From positions 2,728,001 through 2,792,000 of the forward strand of contig CP088295.1 in the NCBI GenBank assembly GCA_024666565.1: a DNA stretch of 64,000 nucleotides, written 5' to 3'. The notes beneath the pieces are model-generated. The model made no database searches. It was not told where the DNA came from and was given only the letters and a program-made list of their open reading frames with translations. This DNA is from Svornostia abyssi. Lineage in GTDB: Bacteria; Actinomycetota; Thermoleophilia; Solirubrobacterales; Solirubrobacteraceae. The position numbers were made by a program, and so were the translations under genes. Of this stretch, positions 1 through 8,173 are shown one piece after another; within the stretch, counting starts at the first letter, position 1; the number at the start of each line of letters is the position of its first letter.

Positions 1-1
1 C

Positions 2-304
2 GCCGCGCTGGCCGCCGAGCGCGCCGCCGTTGCGATGCATCCCGCCGAGAAGGCGCTCGTCAAGAAGCTGCTCATGTTCCCGGCGGAGATCGCCGAGGCC
101 GCCACCCGCCGGGCGCCGCACCGCGTGTCGTCCTACGCGCTGGAGCTCGCCCAGACGTTCACGGCGTTCTACCGCGACTGCCAGGTCGTGGGGGCCGAGG
201 GCGACGGGGTCGAGGACCTGCGGATCGCGCTGTGTGTCGCGTCGCAGACGACGATCGCGACGGCACTGCGGCTGCTCGGGGTGAGCACGCCGGACACCAT
301 GTGA
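2..304 (+). CDS. argS: Arginyl-tRNA synthetase, C-terminal end (partial)
   Basis: Only the last 100 codons lie in the window; the gene enters from the left edge in an open frame. The piece is the all-helical DALR anticodon-binding domain of arginyl-tRNA synthetase: HPAEKALVKKLLMFP, then RAPHRVSSYALELAQTF and FYRDCQVVGAE, ending LLGVSTPDTM. The Arg enzyme charges tRNA-Arg in the cytoplasm, and the terminal motif of the family (LLGV.xPxxM) is intact, so the stop is the natural one. It converges on the cytochrome c maturation operon, with a double hairpin between them. Confidence 0.93.
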   Translation, partial: AALAAERAAVAMHPAEKALVKKLLMFPAEIAEAATRRAPHRVSSYALELAQTFTAFYRDCQVVGAEGDGVEDLRIALCVASQTTIATALRLLGVSTPDTM

Positions 305-316
305 GAGAAGGAGGCG

Positions 317-363
317 CAGCCGAGTTCTCTCGGCTGACCCGCGAGCCGCCAGGCGAGCGGCTC
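317..363. terminator. Two tandem hairpins between convergent genes
   Basis: CAGCCGAG-TTCT-CTCGGCTG (317-336) is an 8-bp perfect stem. It is followed by GAGCCGC with a 7-nt loop and GCGGCTC (343-363). Placed between argS and ccdA stops, they probably terminate both transcripts. There is no U-tract. Confidence 0.6.
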
Positions 364-368
364 AGCAG

Positions 369-1115
369 CTACAGCGAATAGACGAAGTCCAGCCCGACCT
401 TCTCCATCAGCTGCTGGGCCTCGTCGTTCAGTGTCGTCATCTCGCCGGTGAGCAGCAGGACGCCCATGACGATGAGCACCGCCCCGGAGATCGCGGTGAT
501 CACGAGGTAGTGGTTGCGCAGCCAGCGGAACGTGGTGGTCGCCCGGTCGAACGCCAGCGCGAACAGCAGGAACGGGATCGCCAGGCCCAGCGAGTAGAAG
601 GCCAGCAGCACGCCGCCCTGCCCGACCGTGTCCGACGCCGACGCCGCGGTGAGGATCGAGCCGAGCGTCGGCCCGACGCACGGCGTCCACGCGATGGCGA
701 ACGCGGCACCCGCGATGACCGGACCGCCCGTGGCGCGAACCATGAGGGCCTCCGGCCGCCACTCCTTGTTCAGCCGGTCGATGAACGGCGTCAGCAGGAA
801 GTAGATGCCGAGCAGGATGATCACGATGCCCGCCGCCTGCTCGAGGGCGCGGCGGTTGTCGGACAGCACCGATCCGAGGCCCGTCGCGGTCATGCCGAGC
901 GCGACGAAGATGATCGTGAAGGAGAAGCAGAAGATCGCGCTGGGCCAGAGCACGTCCCGCGCGCGGTGGTCGCCCTCCTGGAGCTCGGCGACGGTCACGC
1001 CGCTCACCGCCGCGAGGTAGCCGGGGACGAGCGGCAGCACGCACGGCGAGATGAAGCTCGCGAAGCCGACCGCGAACGCCGCGACGACCGTCGTATCGGC
1101 GGCGGCGAGGATCAT
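369..1115 (-). CDS. ccdA: Cytochrome c biogenesis protein CcdA (thiol-disulfide transporter)
   Basis: 248-residue polytopic membrane protein of the DsbD/CcdA family, which moves reducing equivalents from cytoplasmic thioredoxin across the membrane to keep apocytochrome c haem-binding cysteines reduced. About six hydrophobic helices are visible. The two conserved helix cysteines are C25 (FISPCVLPLVPGY) and C146 (AIAWTPCVGPT), the redox pair of the family. The start chosen (MILAAADTT) overlaps the ccmH stop by 4 bp (ATGA), so translation is probably coupled; longer upstream readings run through ccmH. Last gene of the operon ccmG-ccmH-ccdA. Confidence 0.92.
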   Translation of the reverse strand: MILAAADTTVVAAFAVGFASFISPCVLPLVPGYLAAVSGVTVAELQEGDHRARDVLWPSAIFCFSFTIIFVALGMTATGLGSVLSDNRRALEQAAGIVIILLGIYFLLTPFIDRLNKEWRPEALMVRATGGPVIAGAAFAIAWTPCVGPTLGSILTAASASDTVGQGGVLLAFYSLGLAIPFLLFALAFDRATTTFRWLRNHYLVITAISGAVLIVMGVLLLTGEMTTLNDEAQQLMEKVGLDFVYSL

Positions 1116-1576
1116 GGGTCGTAGCGGGCGAGGTCTTCGTCGAGGCGCGCGGTGTCCTCGGCGCTGAGCTCCGGGCCACCGGCCGCCGCCAGCCCGGTCG
1201 CGGGGACCCTGCCCCGCCGGCGCCGCCGCGGCAACAGGGCGAACAGCCCGACGGCGAGCAGCACGATGAGCAGCACAGGCACGACGTACGCGGCGATGCC
1301 GAAGCCGTCGTCCTGCGGATCGGCGAGCACGTCCTCGCCGTACTCGGCGACGAGCGCGGCCTTGATCTGCTCCTTGTCCTGCCCGTCGGCGATGAGCTCG
1401 CGGATGAACGCGCGCTGCTCGTCGGCCTGCGGGCTCTGCGCCGTGTTCAGGGGCATGCTGCACGTGGGGCACATGACCTCATCCTCGACGTCGGGCAGCG
1501 TCGTCTCGGCGGCGAGCGCGGCGCCGGGCAGCGCGAGGGCGAGGGCGAGGACCAGCGTGAGGATGCGGCGGATCAT
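1112..1576 (-). CDS. ccmH: Cytochrome c maturation protein CcmH/CcmL-type thiol reductase
   Basis: 154 residues: an N-terminal signal/anchor, then a CcmH (CycL/NrfF) domain with the redox motif CPTC (C36, C39) inside EDEVMCPTCSMPLN, a three-helix bundle, and a C-terminal membrane helix (about 95-115) followed by an Arg-rich stretch. The family reduces or presents the CXXCH motif of apocytochrome c to the haem lyase CcmF. The start MIRRIL overlaps the ccmG stop by 4 bp and its own stop overlaps ccdA. Its partner CcmF is 45 kb away in this window. Confidence 0.9.
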   Translation of the reverse strand: MIRRILTLVLALALALPGAALAAETTLPDVEDEVMCPTCSMPLNTAQSPQADEQRAFIRELIADGQDKEQIKAALVAEYGEDVLADPQDDGFGIAAYVVPVLLIVLLAVGLFALLPRRRRRGRVPATGLAAAGGPELSAEDTARLDEDLARYDP

Positions 1577-2109
1577 GCGCCCACCCGCTGCAGGGCCTGG
1601 TCCATGAACTCGTCGTCGACCTGCCCGCGGGAGATCGCGACGATCTTCCCGTCGCCGTTGATGACAAAGGTCTCGGGCAGCGCGTCGGTCCGGTAGTCCT
1701 CGGCGAGCTTGCCGTCGACGTCGCGCACGCTGGGGAACGTGATCCCCTGCTCGTCGACGAACCGCTTCGACGCCGGGCTCGCGTCCCGGTAGGTCACGCC
1801 GAGCACGGTGCCGCCGACGGCCTGCAGCCGCTTGTGCGCCTTCTCGAGCACAGGAGCCTCGTCCTTGCACGGGCCGCACCACGAGGCCCAGAAGTTCACG
1901 ACGACCGGCTTGCCCTTCAGGTCGGCCAGCGATGTCGGGCCGTCACCTTCCAGCACCGGCAGTTCGCGGTCGGGCGCCGTGGGCGTCTCGCCGGCCTGCA
2001 CGGCGGAGTCGAGCGAGTCGTCCGTGCCGTTGGCGGTGAGGCCGTACACGAGCAGCGCGATGAGCGCTGCGGCCGCAACGGCGACGACGATCGGTCCTGC
2101 CCGGGACAT
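1573..2109 (-). CDS. ccmG: Thioredoxin-like thiol:disulfide oxidoreductase (CcmG/ResA/DsbE)
   Basis: 178 residues with an N-terminal membrane anchor (about 6-26) and an exported thioredoxin fold. Active site WCGPC (C78, C81) in VVVNFWASWCGPCKDEAP, and the cis-Pro region LPETFVINGDGKIV. In this family the protein passes electrons from CcdA to CcmH or apocytochrome. First gene of the operon; its stop overlaps the ccmH start (ATGA). The start is the first ATG, with the anchor directly behind it. Confidence 0.92.
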   Translation of the reverse strand: MSRAGPIVVAVAAAALIALLVYGLTANGTDDSLDSAVQAGETPTAPDRELPVLEGDGPTSLADLKGKPVVVNFWASWCGPCKDEAPVLEKAHKRLQAVGGTVLGVTYRDASPASKRFVDEQGITFPSVRDVDGKLAEDYRTDALPETFVINGDGKIVAISRGQVDDEFMDQALQRVGA

Positions 2110-2152
2110 CCCCTTCAGGGTACGGGACCGCAGTGCGCGGCCCGCGCCCGGT

Positions 2153-2527
2153 CTATGCGTGTTCGCTCGCCGCCGCGGCAGCGGTCAGCAGCGCCGAGCC
2201 GCCCGCGACGATGGCCGTCGCGGTGAGCGATCCGTCGGGCAGCCCCTGCCGCGCACGTGCTGTGGCCGCGATGTCGCTGAGATCGCCGACCATGCTCGCC
2301 GCCAGCCACGGCCGGACCGGGCGCCCGGACACGGCGGCCGCCAGCGCGCCGACGTGCAGCAGGCCCTCCCGGACCCCGAGCGCGCGCAGCGACACGCGCG
2401 TCGGAGCCTGGTGCACCGCGGGCCCGAGCCAGCGCTCGGTCCACCGGGCGGGGGCGGCGGTCAGCACGGCGGCGTAGCCGACCCGGGCGACGAGCATGGC
2501 GACGGTGAGCTGGCGCGTGCGGGGCAT
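2153..2527 (-). CDS. Small integral membrane protein of unknown function
   Basis: 124 residues, largely hydrophobic with three or four possible membrane segments (AMLVARVGYAAVLTAAP; GLLHVGALAAAVSG; TAIVAGGSALLTAAAAA). No catalytic motif seen. Start MPRTRQ was chosen because the longer upstream reading runs through the divergent small gene and the tRNA. Ends just upstream of ccmG on the same strand (43 bp), so it may be co-transcribed with the cytochrome operon. I do not recognise the family with certainty. Confidence 0.6.
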   Translation of the reverse strand: MPRTRQLTVAMLVARVGYAAVLTAAPARWTERWLGPAVHQAPTRVSLRALGVREGLLHVGALAAAVSGRPVRPWLAASMVGDLSDIAATARARQGLPDGSLTATAIVAGGSALLTAAAAASEHA

Positions 2528-2581
2528 GTCCGGACTACGTACCCGCCCGGCCGGCCAGTTCACCCGTCTACCGTGAAGGGC

Positions 2582-2767
2582 ATGGACTTCAAGAAGCTCT
2601 CCAAGCAGGCCAAGAAGATCGTCGATCAGCGCGGCGGCACCGAGTCGCTCAAGCAGGACGCCCAGGAGCTGCAGAACATCGCCAAGAGCAAGGGCAGCAT
2701 GTCGGACAAGGCCAAGAAGGCCGCCGACGCGCTGAAGGAGCCCGGCGCGCCGCGCAAGCAGCCGTAG
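2582..2767 (+). CDS. Small charged protein, antitoxin-like (MT0933/Rv0909 type?)
   Basis: 61 residues, Lys-rich and helical: MDFKKLSKQAKKIVDQRGG then a repeat-like KDAQELQNIAKS and SDKAKKAADALKEPG. The composition and DKAKKAADAL pattern resemble the short actinobacterial MT0933-like antitoxin family, but no toxin partner is next to it, so this may simply be a small nucleoid- or stress-associated protein. Divergent from the membrane gene (54 bp between starts) and 30 bp upstream of tRNA-Gly. Confidence 0.6.
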   Translation: MDFKKLSKQAKKIVDQRGGTESLKQDAQELQNIAKSKGSMSDKAKKAADALKEPGAPRKQP

Positions 2768-2797
2768 CCATCGCGCTGCGGCTACGATGCGAGGCAC

Positions 2798-2870
2798 GCG
2801 GACGTAGCTCAGCTGGTAGAGCGTCGGCTTCCCAAGCCGAAGGTCGCGGGTTCGACCCCCGTCGTCCGCT
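2798..2870 (+). tRNA. tRNA-Gly(CCC)
   Basis: 73-nt cloverleaf. Acceptor GCGGACG (2798-2804) pairs with CGTCCGC (2863-2869), discriminator T2870, CCA not encoded. Anticodon stem TCGGC/GCCGA with loop TTCCCAA gives anticodon CCC. T-arm GCGGG-TTCGACC-CCCGT. The 3' part doubles as the attachment site of an integrative element: a 43-nt near-copy lies at 14003-14045. Confidence 0.95.
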
Positions 2871-2871
2871 T
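2829..2871 (+). repeat. attL: tRNA-Gly 3' end, direct repeat copy 1
   Basis: From TTCCCAAGCCGAAGGTCGCG through the T-arm to CGTCCGCTT. Identical to 14003-14045 except two bases in the T-loop (CC at 2856-2857 against GG at 14030-14031). It keeps the tRNA gene intact. Confidence 0.88.
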
Positions 2872-2874
2872 GTG

Positions 2875-2899
2875 AAAGCGCCTGGTAATCAGGCGCTTT
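2875..2899 (+). terminator. Rho-independent terminator of tRNA-Gly
   Basis: AAAGCGCCTG, loop GTAAT, CAGGCGCTTT, then TCTCGTTCTGGGG. A 10-bp perfect stem with a T-rich tail, directly behind the tRNA. Confidence 0.85.
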
Positions 2900-2941
2900 T
2901 CTCGTTCTGGGGCGAGGCGTCTGTGGTCGGCGTCGGCGCTT

Positions 2942-2962
2942 ATCCCACGCGTACATCCCACA
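2942..2962. promoter_or_regulatory. Arm-type integrase/Xis sites, left end (inferred)
   Basis: Two copies of ATCCCAC (2942-2948 and 2955-2961; the second reads CATCCCACA). The same word occurs three times just upstream of the integrase at the other end. This is the usual layout of tyrosine-integrase arm sites. Confidence 0.45.
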
Positions 2963-3224
2963 GACGGGCGTCCGGATCGAAGGCGACGGGGCACCCCCCC
3001 ACCTTGGTTACTCCTGGAGCGGCCCGGCCCTGGACCGGTACCGGTGCCCAACCGCGCCCGTTACGTCGAGCAGACTCCAGACCGTGGCCGGTCGCCAGCC
3101 CGACGGAATGCCGCAAGGCAGACAGTGAAGCGCCAACCTGCGCGAAACGCGTGGCATACCTACCGCGAGGACGAGCGGCGCGGAGGCCTCGACCCGCCGC
3201 GCGTCCTGCGAGACTGCCCGCCGC

Positions 3225-5199
3225 ATGGAATTCGACGTCAAGCTCACCGCCGAGCACCTCGAACGGATCGGCAGCACGCAGCCGCTGACGGGTCTCATCG
3301 AGCTGATTTGGAACGCACTCGACGCCGACGCCACTGAGATCGAGGTCAAGTTCGGGCGCAACGAGTTGGACGGCATCGAGGACATCCGGGTGACCGACAA
3401 CGGCCACGGGATGCTCGCATCCGAGATTCAGGAAGGGTTCGGCGCGATCGGTGCGTCGCGCAAGCAAGCTCAACGCACGTCCCCGGGGGGCCGGGCCATG
3501 CACGGCCGTGAGGGGCGAGGGCGCTACCGAGCCGCCGGGATCGGCAATCGCATCCTGTGGCGCACTATCGCCGCCGACCCCACTCAAGATGGTCAGCACT
3601 TCCGCACAACGGTCGAACTTCAGGTCTCGAACCTGGTCCATGTGACTGTGTCCGAGCCCGAGCCCACCTCCGAGGCCACCGGGACCACAGTCGTCATCCC
3701 GGACCTCGGCGGCAGCGCGCCGAGAGGCCTCAGCGGCTCGACTCCGGTGGACCGGCTCACGGCCACCTTCGGGTTGCAGCTTCAGAACTTCAACGCCCAC
3801 CTCCGCTACGACGGCGTGGAGATCGACCCCGCGGCGGCCCAGGATCAGCGAGTCGATGTTCCGCTCGCCGCGGAACCGGACGACGCGCTCCTGACCATCA
3901 TCGAGTGGAACCGCAAGATCGAACGCGGTCTCTACCTCTGCGACAGCCAGGGCACTCCGCTCGCCGAGCAGCCGCCGGGCATCCAAGCACCAGGGTTCGA
4001 GTTCACCGCTTACTTGCAGTGGAAGGGCTTCGACGGCAAAGGGGGAGACGGACCTCCAGTTCATCAACCTGGACGCGTCTGGCGGGCGCGACCTCATGGA
4101 GGCAGCGAAGGACGAACTGAGGGACTACTTCAAGCGCCGCGCGAGCGATCGCACACGCGAGCAGGTCGAGAGGTGGAAGGCCGAGGAGTCCTATCCCTTC
4201 AAGGGCGACGCAAAGACCGCGACTGAGCAGACGGTGCGTGATGTCTTCGATGTCGTCGCGCTCGCTGCCTCTCCGGCTGTGAGCGGGACTGACCTTCGCT
4301 CACGGCGTCTGTCCCTGCGCCTTATCCGCGAGTCGCTGGAGCAGGACCCCGGCTCGCTGCACCGCGTGCTGCGAGAGGTGCTCGATCTCCCGGAAGACCG
4401 GCTAGCCGAGCTGAGCGCCCTGCTCGACCACACCTCGCTCGGATCGATGATCGTCCTGTCCCGGGAGGTCGCCAACCGCCTTAGCTTCCTCCAGGGCCTG
4501 GAGTTGCTCGTCCTCAGCCCGGACATCAAGCCATACGTGAAGGAGCGCTCGCAGCTTCACAAGATCCTCGCGGCGGAAACATGGGTCTTCGGCGAGGAGT
4601 ATGCCCTGTCGGTGAACGACGAAAGCCTCACACGCGTGCTTGAGGAGCACCTCAAGCTGCTTCGGCCCGATGCCGAGGAGCCGATCGATCGGATCACCGA
4701 CCTTGAGGGGCACGGCCGGATCGTCGACCTCATGCTGTCGAGGTCACTGGCCCAAACCCGCAACCGGCGCGAGCACCTCGTGGTGGAGCTGAAGCGCCCC
4801 ACGGTCAAGATCGGGGACGACGAAGCAGCGCAGATTCGGCGATACGCAACCGCCGTCGCCAAGCATCCACGCTTCGAGACCGTCGATGTCGAGTGGGACT
4901 TCATCGTGGTGTCCGGCGAGATCACCGGCTCACCCGCGTTCGAGCGGCAGTCCTCGGATCGCCCGTACGGCCAGATCATGAACGCCAACGGCGTCCGGGT
5001 GTGGGTCAAGACCTGGGCCGAGGTGCTTGACGCCGCGGTGCACCGGCTCAAGTTCGCTCAGCAGCATCTTGAATACGAACCCGGCGCTGCTCAAGGGCTC
5101 GCGTACCTGCGGGAGACCCACGCAAAGTACCTGCCGGTCCAGGCGGCGACCGATCCCGCTTCGACAGATGAGACGTCGGGCGACGCCGGAAAGGCGTAA
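3225..5199 (+). pseudogene. GHKL ATPase fused to VELK nuclease-like domain, candidate defence protein (frameshifted)
   Basis: Reads as a GHKL (HSP90/MutL/MORC-type) ATPase from MEFDVKLTAEHLERIG. ATP-lid motifs: N-box LIELIWNALDADATE, DNGHGM, and a Gly-rich HGREGRGRYRAAGIG. The frame is lost at the G5 run 4041-4045: removing one G joins FEFTAYLQWKGFDGKG to ETDLQFINLDASGGRDL, and the second part runs 367 codons from 4096 to 5199. Its C-terminal third has HLVVELKRPTVKIGDDEAAQ, a PD-(D/E)XK/Shedu-like E-x-K core, and then a YGQIM...VWVKTWAEVL tail. The intact product would be about 657 residues. GHKL ATPases fused or linked to nucleases are known from restriction-like systems and prokaryotic MORC families; function here is inferred. 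Whether the extra G is real is unknown. Confidence 0.75.
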
Positions 5200-5240
5200 C
5201 TCGGATCAACGGGAGCCGCCCACGGGGGGCGGCAGCCGCG

Positions 5241-5936
5241 CTACTCGTGGTGGTGGTCAACGACGCCGGCCGGCAGGACGTCGAGCAGGTAGTGAGCTTC
5301 GGCCGCCTGGATGAATGTCGCGACGTACCCGTTGAGCTTGATGATTGCCTCATGCAACTCCAGCGTGACTGGAAGCTCTGTGTCGTCTTCATGCTCTTGC
5401 GGGAACGGGTGCATCCGGTTCGCCGCGACGAGATCCGCGTACTCGGCACGGAGCCAGCCGTTGTCGTCGAGCACATAAGAGGACTCCATCTCGCCGCCGC
5501 GCATGTCGGCGACGGTCCGCATCGCCTCGACGAGCCGCGCTTGGCTATCTCTGTCGCTGACGTAGTGGAAAGTATCGTCGCGCAGGCGTTTGACGTCCTC
5601 CCACACGACGACGTCGGGCCGTAGCCCAAAGGCGGCGTGCAGGAGCCTGTCCGCTTCATCGCGGGCATCTTGCGCCGCCTGCGGCATACCGGCCACAAAG
5701 TCCCGCACGTCCTGGCGCTTGTTGTAGTCGAGCACGAGGAGCTTAGAAATCTCGCGGAGGTGTGAGGCGAAGATGCGCACGAAGTAGATGCGCTCGTGCG
5801 CTAGCTGCTCCTCGCGCGTCGCGTACTTGGCGACGATCCGGAGATCGCCCAGTGCGATCGACAGATTCATAACCCACCCCGCGATTGGGTCGTCCGGTGG
5901 AAACGCCTCGCGCATCTTGAACGTCAATCGCTCCAT
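5241..5936 (-). CDS. HEPN-motif protein, AbiU2-like (hypothetical)
   Basis: 231 residues, all-helical. It contains EDVKRLRDDTFHYVSDRD, where R-D-D-T-F-H matches the RxxxxH catalytic signature of HEPN ribonucleases in the form typical of abortive-infection HEPN proteins. The rest (TREEQLAHERIYFVRIFAS; LYNGYVATF-like C-terminus) gives no other motif, and it ends in VVDHHHE. Last gene of a three-gene minus-strand group; the upstream neighbour also has an RxxxxH motif. No nucleotidyltransferase partner is seen. Assignment rests on the motif alone. Confidence 0.55.
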   Translation of the reverse strand: MERLTFKMREAFPPDDPIAGWVMNLSIALGDLRIVAKYATREEQLAHERIYFVRIFASHLREISKLLVLDYNKRQDVRDFVAGMPQAAQDARDEADRLLHAAFGLRPDVVVWEDVKRLRDDTFHYVSDRDSQARLVEAMRTVADMRGGEMESSYVLDDNGWLRAEYADLVAANRMHPFPQEHEDDTELPVTLELHEAIIKLNGYVATFIQAAEAHYLLDVLPAGVVDHHHE

Positions 5937-5992
5937 AGCGCTGCGTAGCGTAGCCAGCTATCGGGATCGCTTGTCCGGCGCGGAGGCTCGCC

Positions 5993-6487
5993 CTAGATGT
6001 TCTCGTCCGCCTCCCGAATCAGTCGAGCGACGTCATCGTCAGGGAGTCCTCCAGTGGCATCGACAATGCCTAGCGCAGATTCCATCTGCGCTCTAAACGC
6101 TGCGAGGCGACGCCGCAAGTCCTCGTACTTGCCGTGTGCTTCGTTCAGCAACTCGACGATTTCGTCCACCGAGGCGCTGCCAGCCTTGACCCGCAGCTCC
6201 GACAACACCAAAAACTCGTGTGCGAGCGTATTCCTGGTGTTGACCGCTGCCGTGAGGTCATCACGCAGCGAGGCATCTCCGGGGATGCGGTTCGCGAGTC
6301 CTCGCAATGGACGCTTGAAGAGGTGCGTCACCGCCTCGTCCAAGCTGCGGTCCTGCGCATCAGGCTCGATGAGGCCGCTCAAGCCGCGTACCTCCAGCTC
6401 AAACCACTGCACTTCGAACATCAGGCGGCCATAGAGACCGCAGACCAGCCACCACGCATCACCGTCAGGTAATGCCTCGCCGTCCAT
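5993..6487 (-). CDS. HEPN-motif protein (hypothetical)
   Basis: 164 residues, predicted helical. The central motif AAVNTRNTLAHEFLVLSEL contains R-N-T-L-A-H, the RNxxxH form of the HEPN active site. N-terminus GLYGRLMFEVQWFELEVRG, C-terminus with an amphipathic helix KYEDLRRRLAAFRAQME. It starts 3 bp after the stop of the small upstream gene, so they are coupled, and it precedes the second HEPN-motif gene by 56 bp. In defence systems HEPN domains act as RNases, often held in check by a partner. Family inferred from the motif only. Confidence 0.55.
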   Translation of the reverse strand: MDGEALPDGDAWWLVCGLYGRLMFEVQWFELEVRGLSGLIEPDAQDRSLDEAVTHLFKRPLRGLANRIPGDASLRDDLTAAVNTRNTLAHEFLVLSELRVKAGSASVDEIVELLNEAHGKYEDLRRRLAAFRAQMESALGIVDATGGLPDDDVARLIREADENI

Positions 6488-6490
6488 AGC

Positions 6491-6697
6491 TCAGCCCGTT
6501 GTCTCGGTGGCCACGAGCACCTCCTCAACGACCAGTTCGGGCCCGGTGCCGGCGGGCGCGTTGTCCCAAGCGACGTACCACTGAGGCTTGACCTCGTCGC
6601 CGCCAAGCATCTTGATGACGTAGTCGGGGCCGCGCTTCACGACCGCGCCCTGACTGGCTCCGTTGAGAGACCTGACCCGCTGACCGTTGTGGAACAT
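6491..6697 (-). CDS. Small hypothetical protein upstream of the HEPN pair
   Basis: 68 residues if started at the ATG giving MFHNGQRVRSLNGASQG; a GTG 60 bp further upstream (6757) is also open. Beta-rich: GAVVKRGPDYVIKMLGGDE then VKPQWYVAWDNAPAG, ending EEVLVATETTG. This pattern (QRVRSL...G.VV......YVAWD) is like short proteins found in restriction and phage-defence islands, but I do not recognise a function. The stop is 3 bp before the start of the first HEPN-motif gene, so it probably belongs to the same operon and could be its antitoxin or regulator (inference). Confidence 0.5.
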   Translation of the reverse strand: MFHNGQRVRSLNGASQGAVVKRGPDYVIKMLGGDEVKPQWYVAWDNAPAGTGPELVVEEVLVATETTG

Positions 6698-6842
6698 CCA
6701 CAGATCGTGCCGTGGAACAACACGCGGGTCAACGCGCCCCGCGGATTTCAGACGCACGCCGTGGACGCCAAGCTGGCCGAGGGAGTTGGCCGCGTAGGCC
6801 GGGGATCACGCCCAAGACGCACCCCAGCGCACGCCCCTCGGT

Positions 6843-6889
<47 letters not shown>

Positions 6890-6893
6890 GCTA

Positions 6894-6919
6894 GAAGGCC
6901 CTGCAACCGCGGGGCCTTC
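6894..6919 (+). terminator. Terminator hairpin carried with the tRNA-Arg fragment
   Basis: GAAGGCCC, 10-nt loop, GGGCCTTC, then GTCGTTTCTGGGG. The layout is the same as behind tRNA-Gly, so the tRNA 3' end and its terminator moved together. Confidence 0.6.
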
Positions 6920-7089
6920 GTCGTTTCTGGGGTCGCTTGCAGGCCGCCCGGAAGGGCCTCGGATCAACGCATGGGTCAACACGGGGCCCGGCACCCGCCA
7001 CCTTCGTCACTCTCGGCCCCGGCTCGCTTGAGGGCGTACCTGCTGGTCCGATGCGCTCACTGCATCGAGGTGGAGAGAAATCTCGACGC

Positions 7090-8133
7090 CTAGTCCTGAG
7101 GGTGGTCGCCCGGGTCCGATTCACGATCCTTCGGGCCATGGGCAACTCCGAATGCGTGAGCTGGCGACTCGACCCGCTCAAAGGGTACGCCCAGTTCCAC
7201 CGGCCCATCGGGACCGTCTGGTACGTACATGAACGGCGCGTCCGAGCCGACGACGAATGGCGTTCCGCCGGCTTCCAATACGCGAAGGGCTGCGTGCGCG
7301 AACCAGACGGCCGGGTACGTCGTGCGGTGGACACGTCGCGCGTGCGGGTCCAGCGACCATGCCGACGGGTCACGATGGGCGGACGAGTCGCCGAGAGGTA
7401 CGCCACCTAGTACTTGCCCGAAGAGCGAGACCATCAGCACGGCTGTATCGGCGTGAGGCTCGATCCATATCTGGTGATCAGGTGGGGTGTAGGGCCACGA
7501 CGGAGACACCGGTGGATGGTGGGTTCGCTGCCCTAACTGCGGCGGGTCGTCGCCAAGAAGGTCGGTACTGAGGATGGTCGCTTGCCGACTGTCGAGCCAG
7601 CCGTCGCCGTACGCCTCCCGCCCGGCGGCAAGACCGACCTTGGCCATGAAGCGGGACCAAGCCGCCGGGGGTGTCGCACTCGCTTGCGCTGCTTGCGCCA
7701 GCTCAAGCGCTTCGTGTTCTGCGGCGTCGGGATCTCCTAGAGCTTCGGCAAAGACCCGTCGAAGGGGGCCTTGGTCGGCCGGGCTACTCAGGTTCAGGGC
7801 ATCGATGACATCCCGCGGCGCGGCGACATCGAACGTGGGGCCCGAGTCACGAAGGGTGGCGCGAACCACGCCGCCGCGGTTCAACCGAAGCGCCACGACA
7901 GGCGGCTCGGGTGCCTTGCCGTATCGGTCCCGAACGCTGTACCGCGCGCGAAGGAAGCGCGTGAGGAAGTCCTTGCTGATCCACTCGTCGGCGACCTGAT
8001 TCGCCCGTTCGTTGCATTGACGACAGACGCGCCAGTCGACCCATCCGCCGCCCAGGCTTGCGGGCACTACGTGATCGCCGACGGGCGAGAACGCGTCAGG
8101 CGGCAGCTCCTGGCGACAGTAGGTGCAGCGCAT
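7090..8133 (-). CDS. HNH endonuclease domain protein
   Basis: 347 residues. The N-terminus is an HNH/zinc nuclease module: C3-x2-C6 (MRCTYCRQELPPD), D20-H21 in PVGDHVVPASLGGG, and C37-x2-C40-N41 in WRVCRQCNERANQVADEW. The remaining ~290 residues, with conserved-looking WIEPHADTAVLMVSLFGQV and YPAVWFAHAALRVL, are unknown to me and probably give specificity or target recognition. It lies inside the integrative element behind an XRE regulator on the same strand, as expected for a stand-alone nuclease or restriction-type defence gene. No methyltransferase is adjacent. The start is the first ATG; no strong ribosome site. Confidence 0.72.
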   Translation of the reverse strand: MRCTYCRQELPPDAFSPVGDHVVPASLGGGWVDWRVCRQCNERANQVADEWISKDFLTRFLRARYSVRDRYGKAPEPPVVALRLNRGGVVRATLRDSGPTFDVAAPRDVIDALNLSSPADQGPLRRVFAEALGDPDAAEHEALELAQAAQASATPPAAWSRFMAKVGLAAGREAYGDGWLDSRQATILSTDLLGDDPPQLGQRTHHPPVSPSWPYTPPDHQIWIEPHADTAVLMVSLFGQVLGGVPLGDSSAHRDPSAWSLDPHARRVHRTTYPAVWFAHAALRVLEAGGTPFVVGSDAPFMYVPDGPDGPVELGVPFERVESPAHAFGVAHGPKDRESDPGDHPQD

Positions 8134-8173
8134 GGTGAGAGCCCGGAGTTTCGTTCACCGCACGGATACCCCG

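Noticed and set aside
2809..3051. Minus-strand ORF encoding TTGVEPATFGLG
   Set aside because: This is the well-known artefactual translation of the reverse strand of a tRNA gene; likewise ERIRTSDLRFRSP at the tRNA-Arg fragment and GLEPATFGLG at attR.
4035..4050. Programmed frameshifting in the GHKL ATPase gene
   Set aside because: The G5 run lacks a typical slippery heptamer plus downstream structure, and similar one-base insertions hit unrelated genes in this window.
7090..8133. HNH gene as part of a restriction-modification pair
   Set aside because: No methyltransferase motif (SAM-binding FxGxG, NPPY or PCQ) appears in neighbouring genes.
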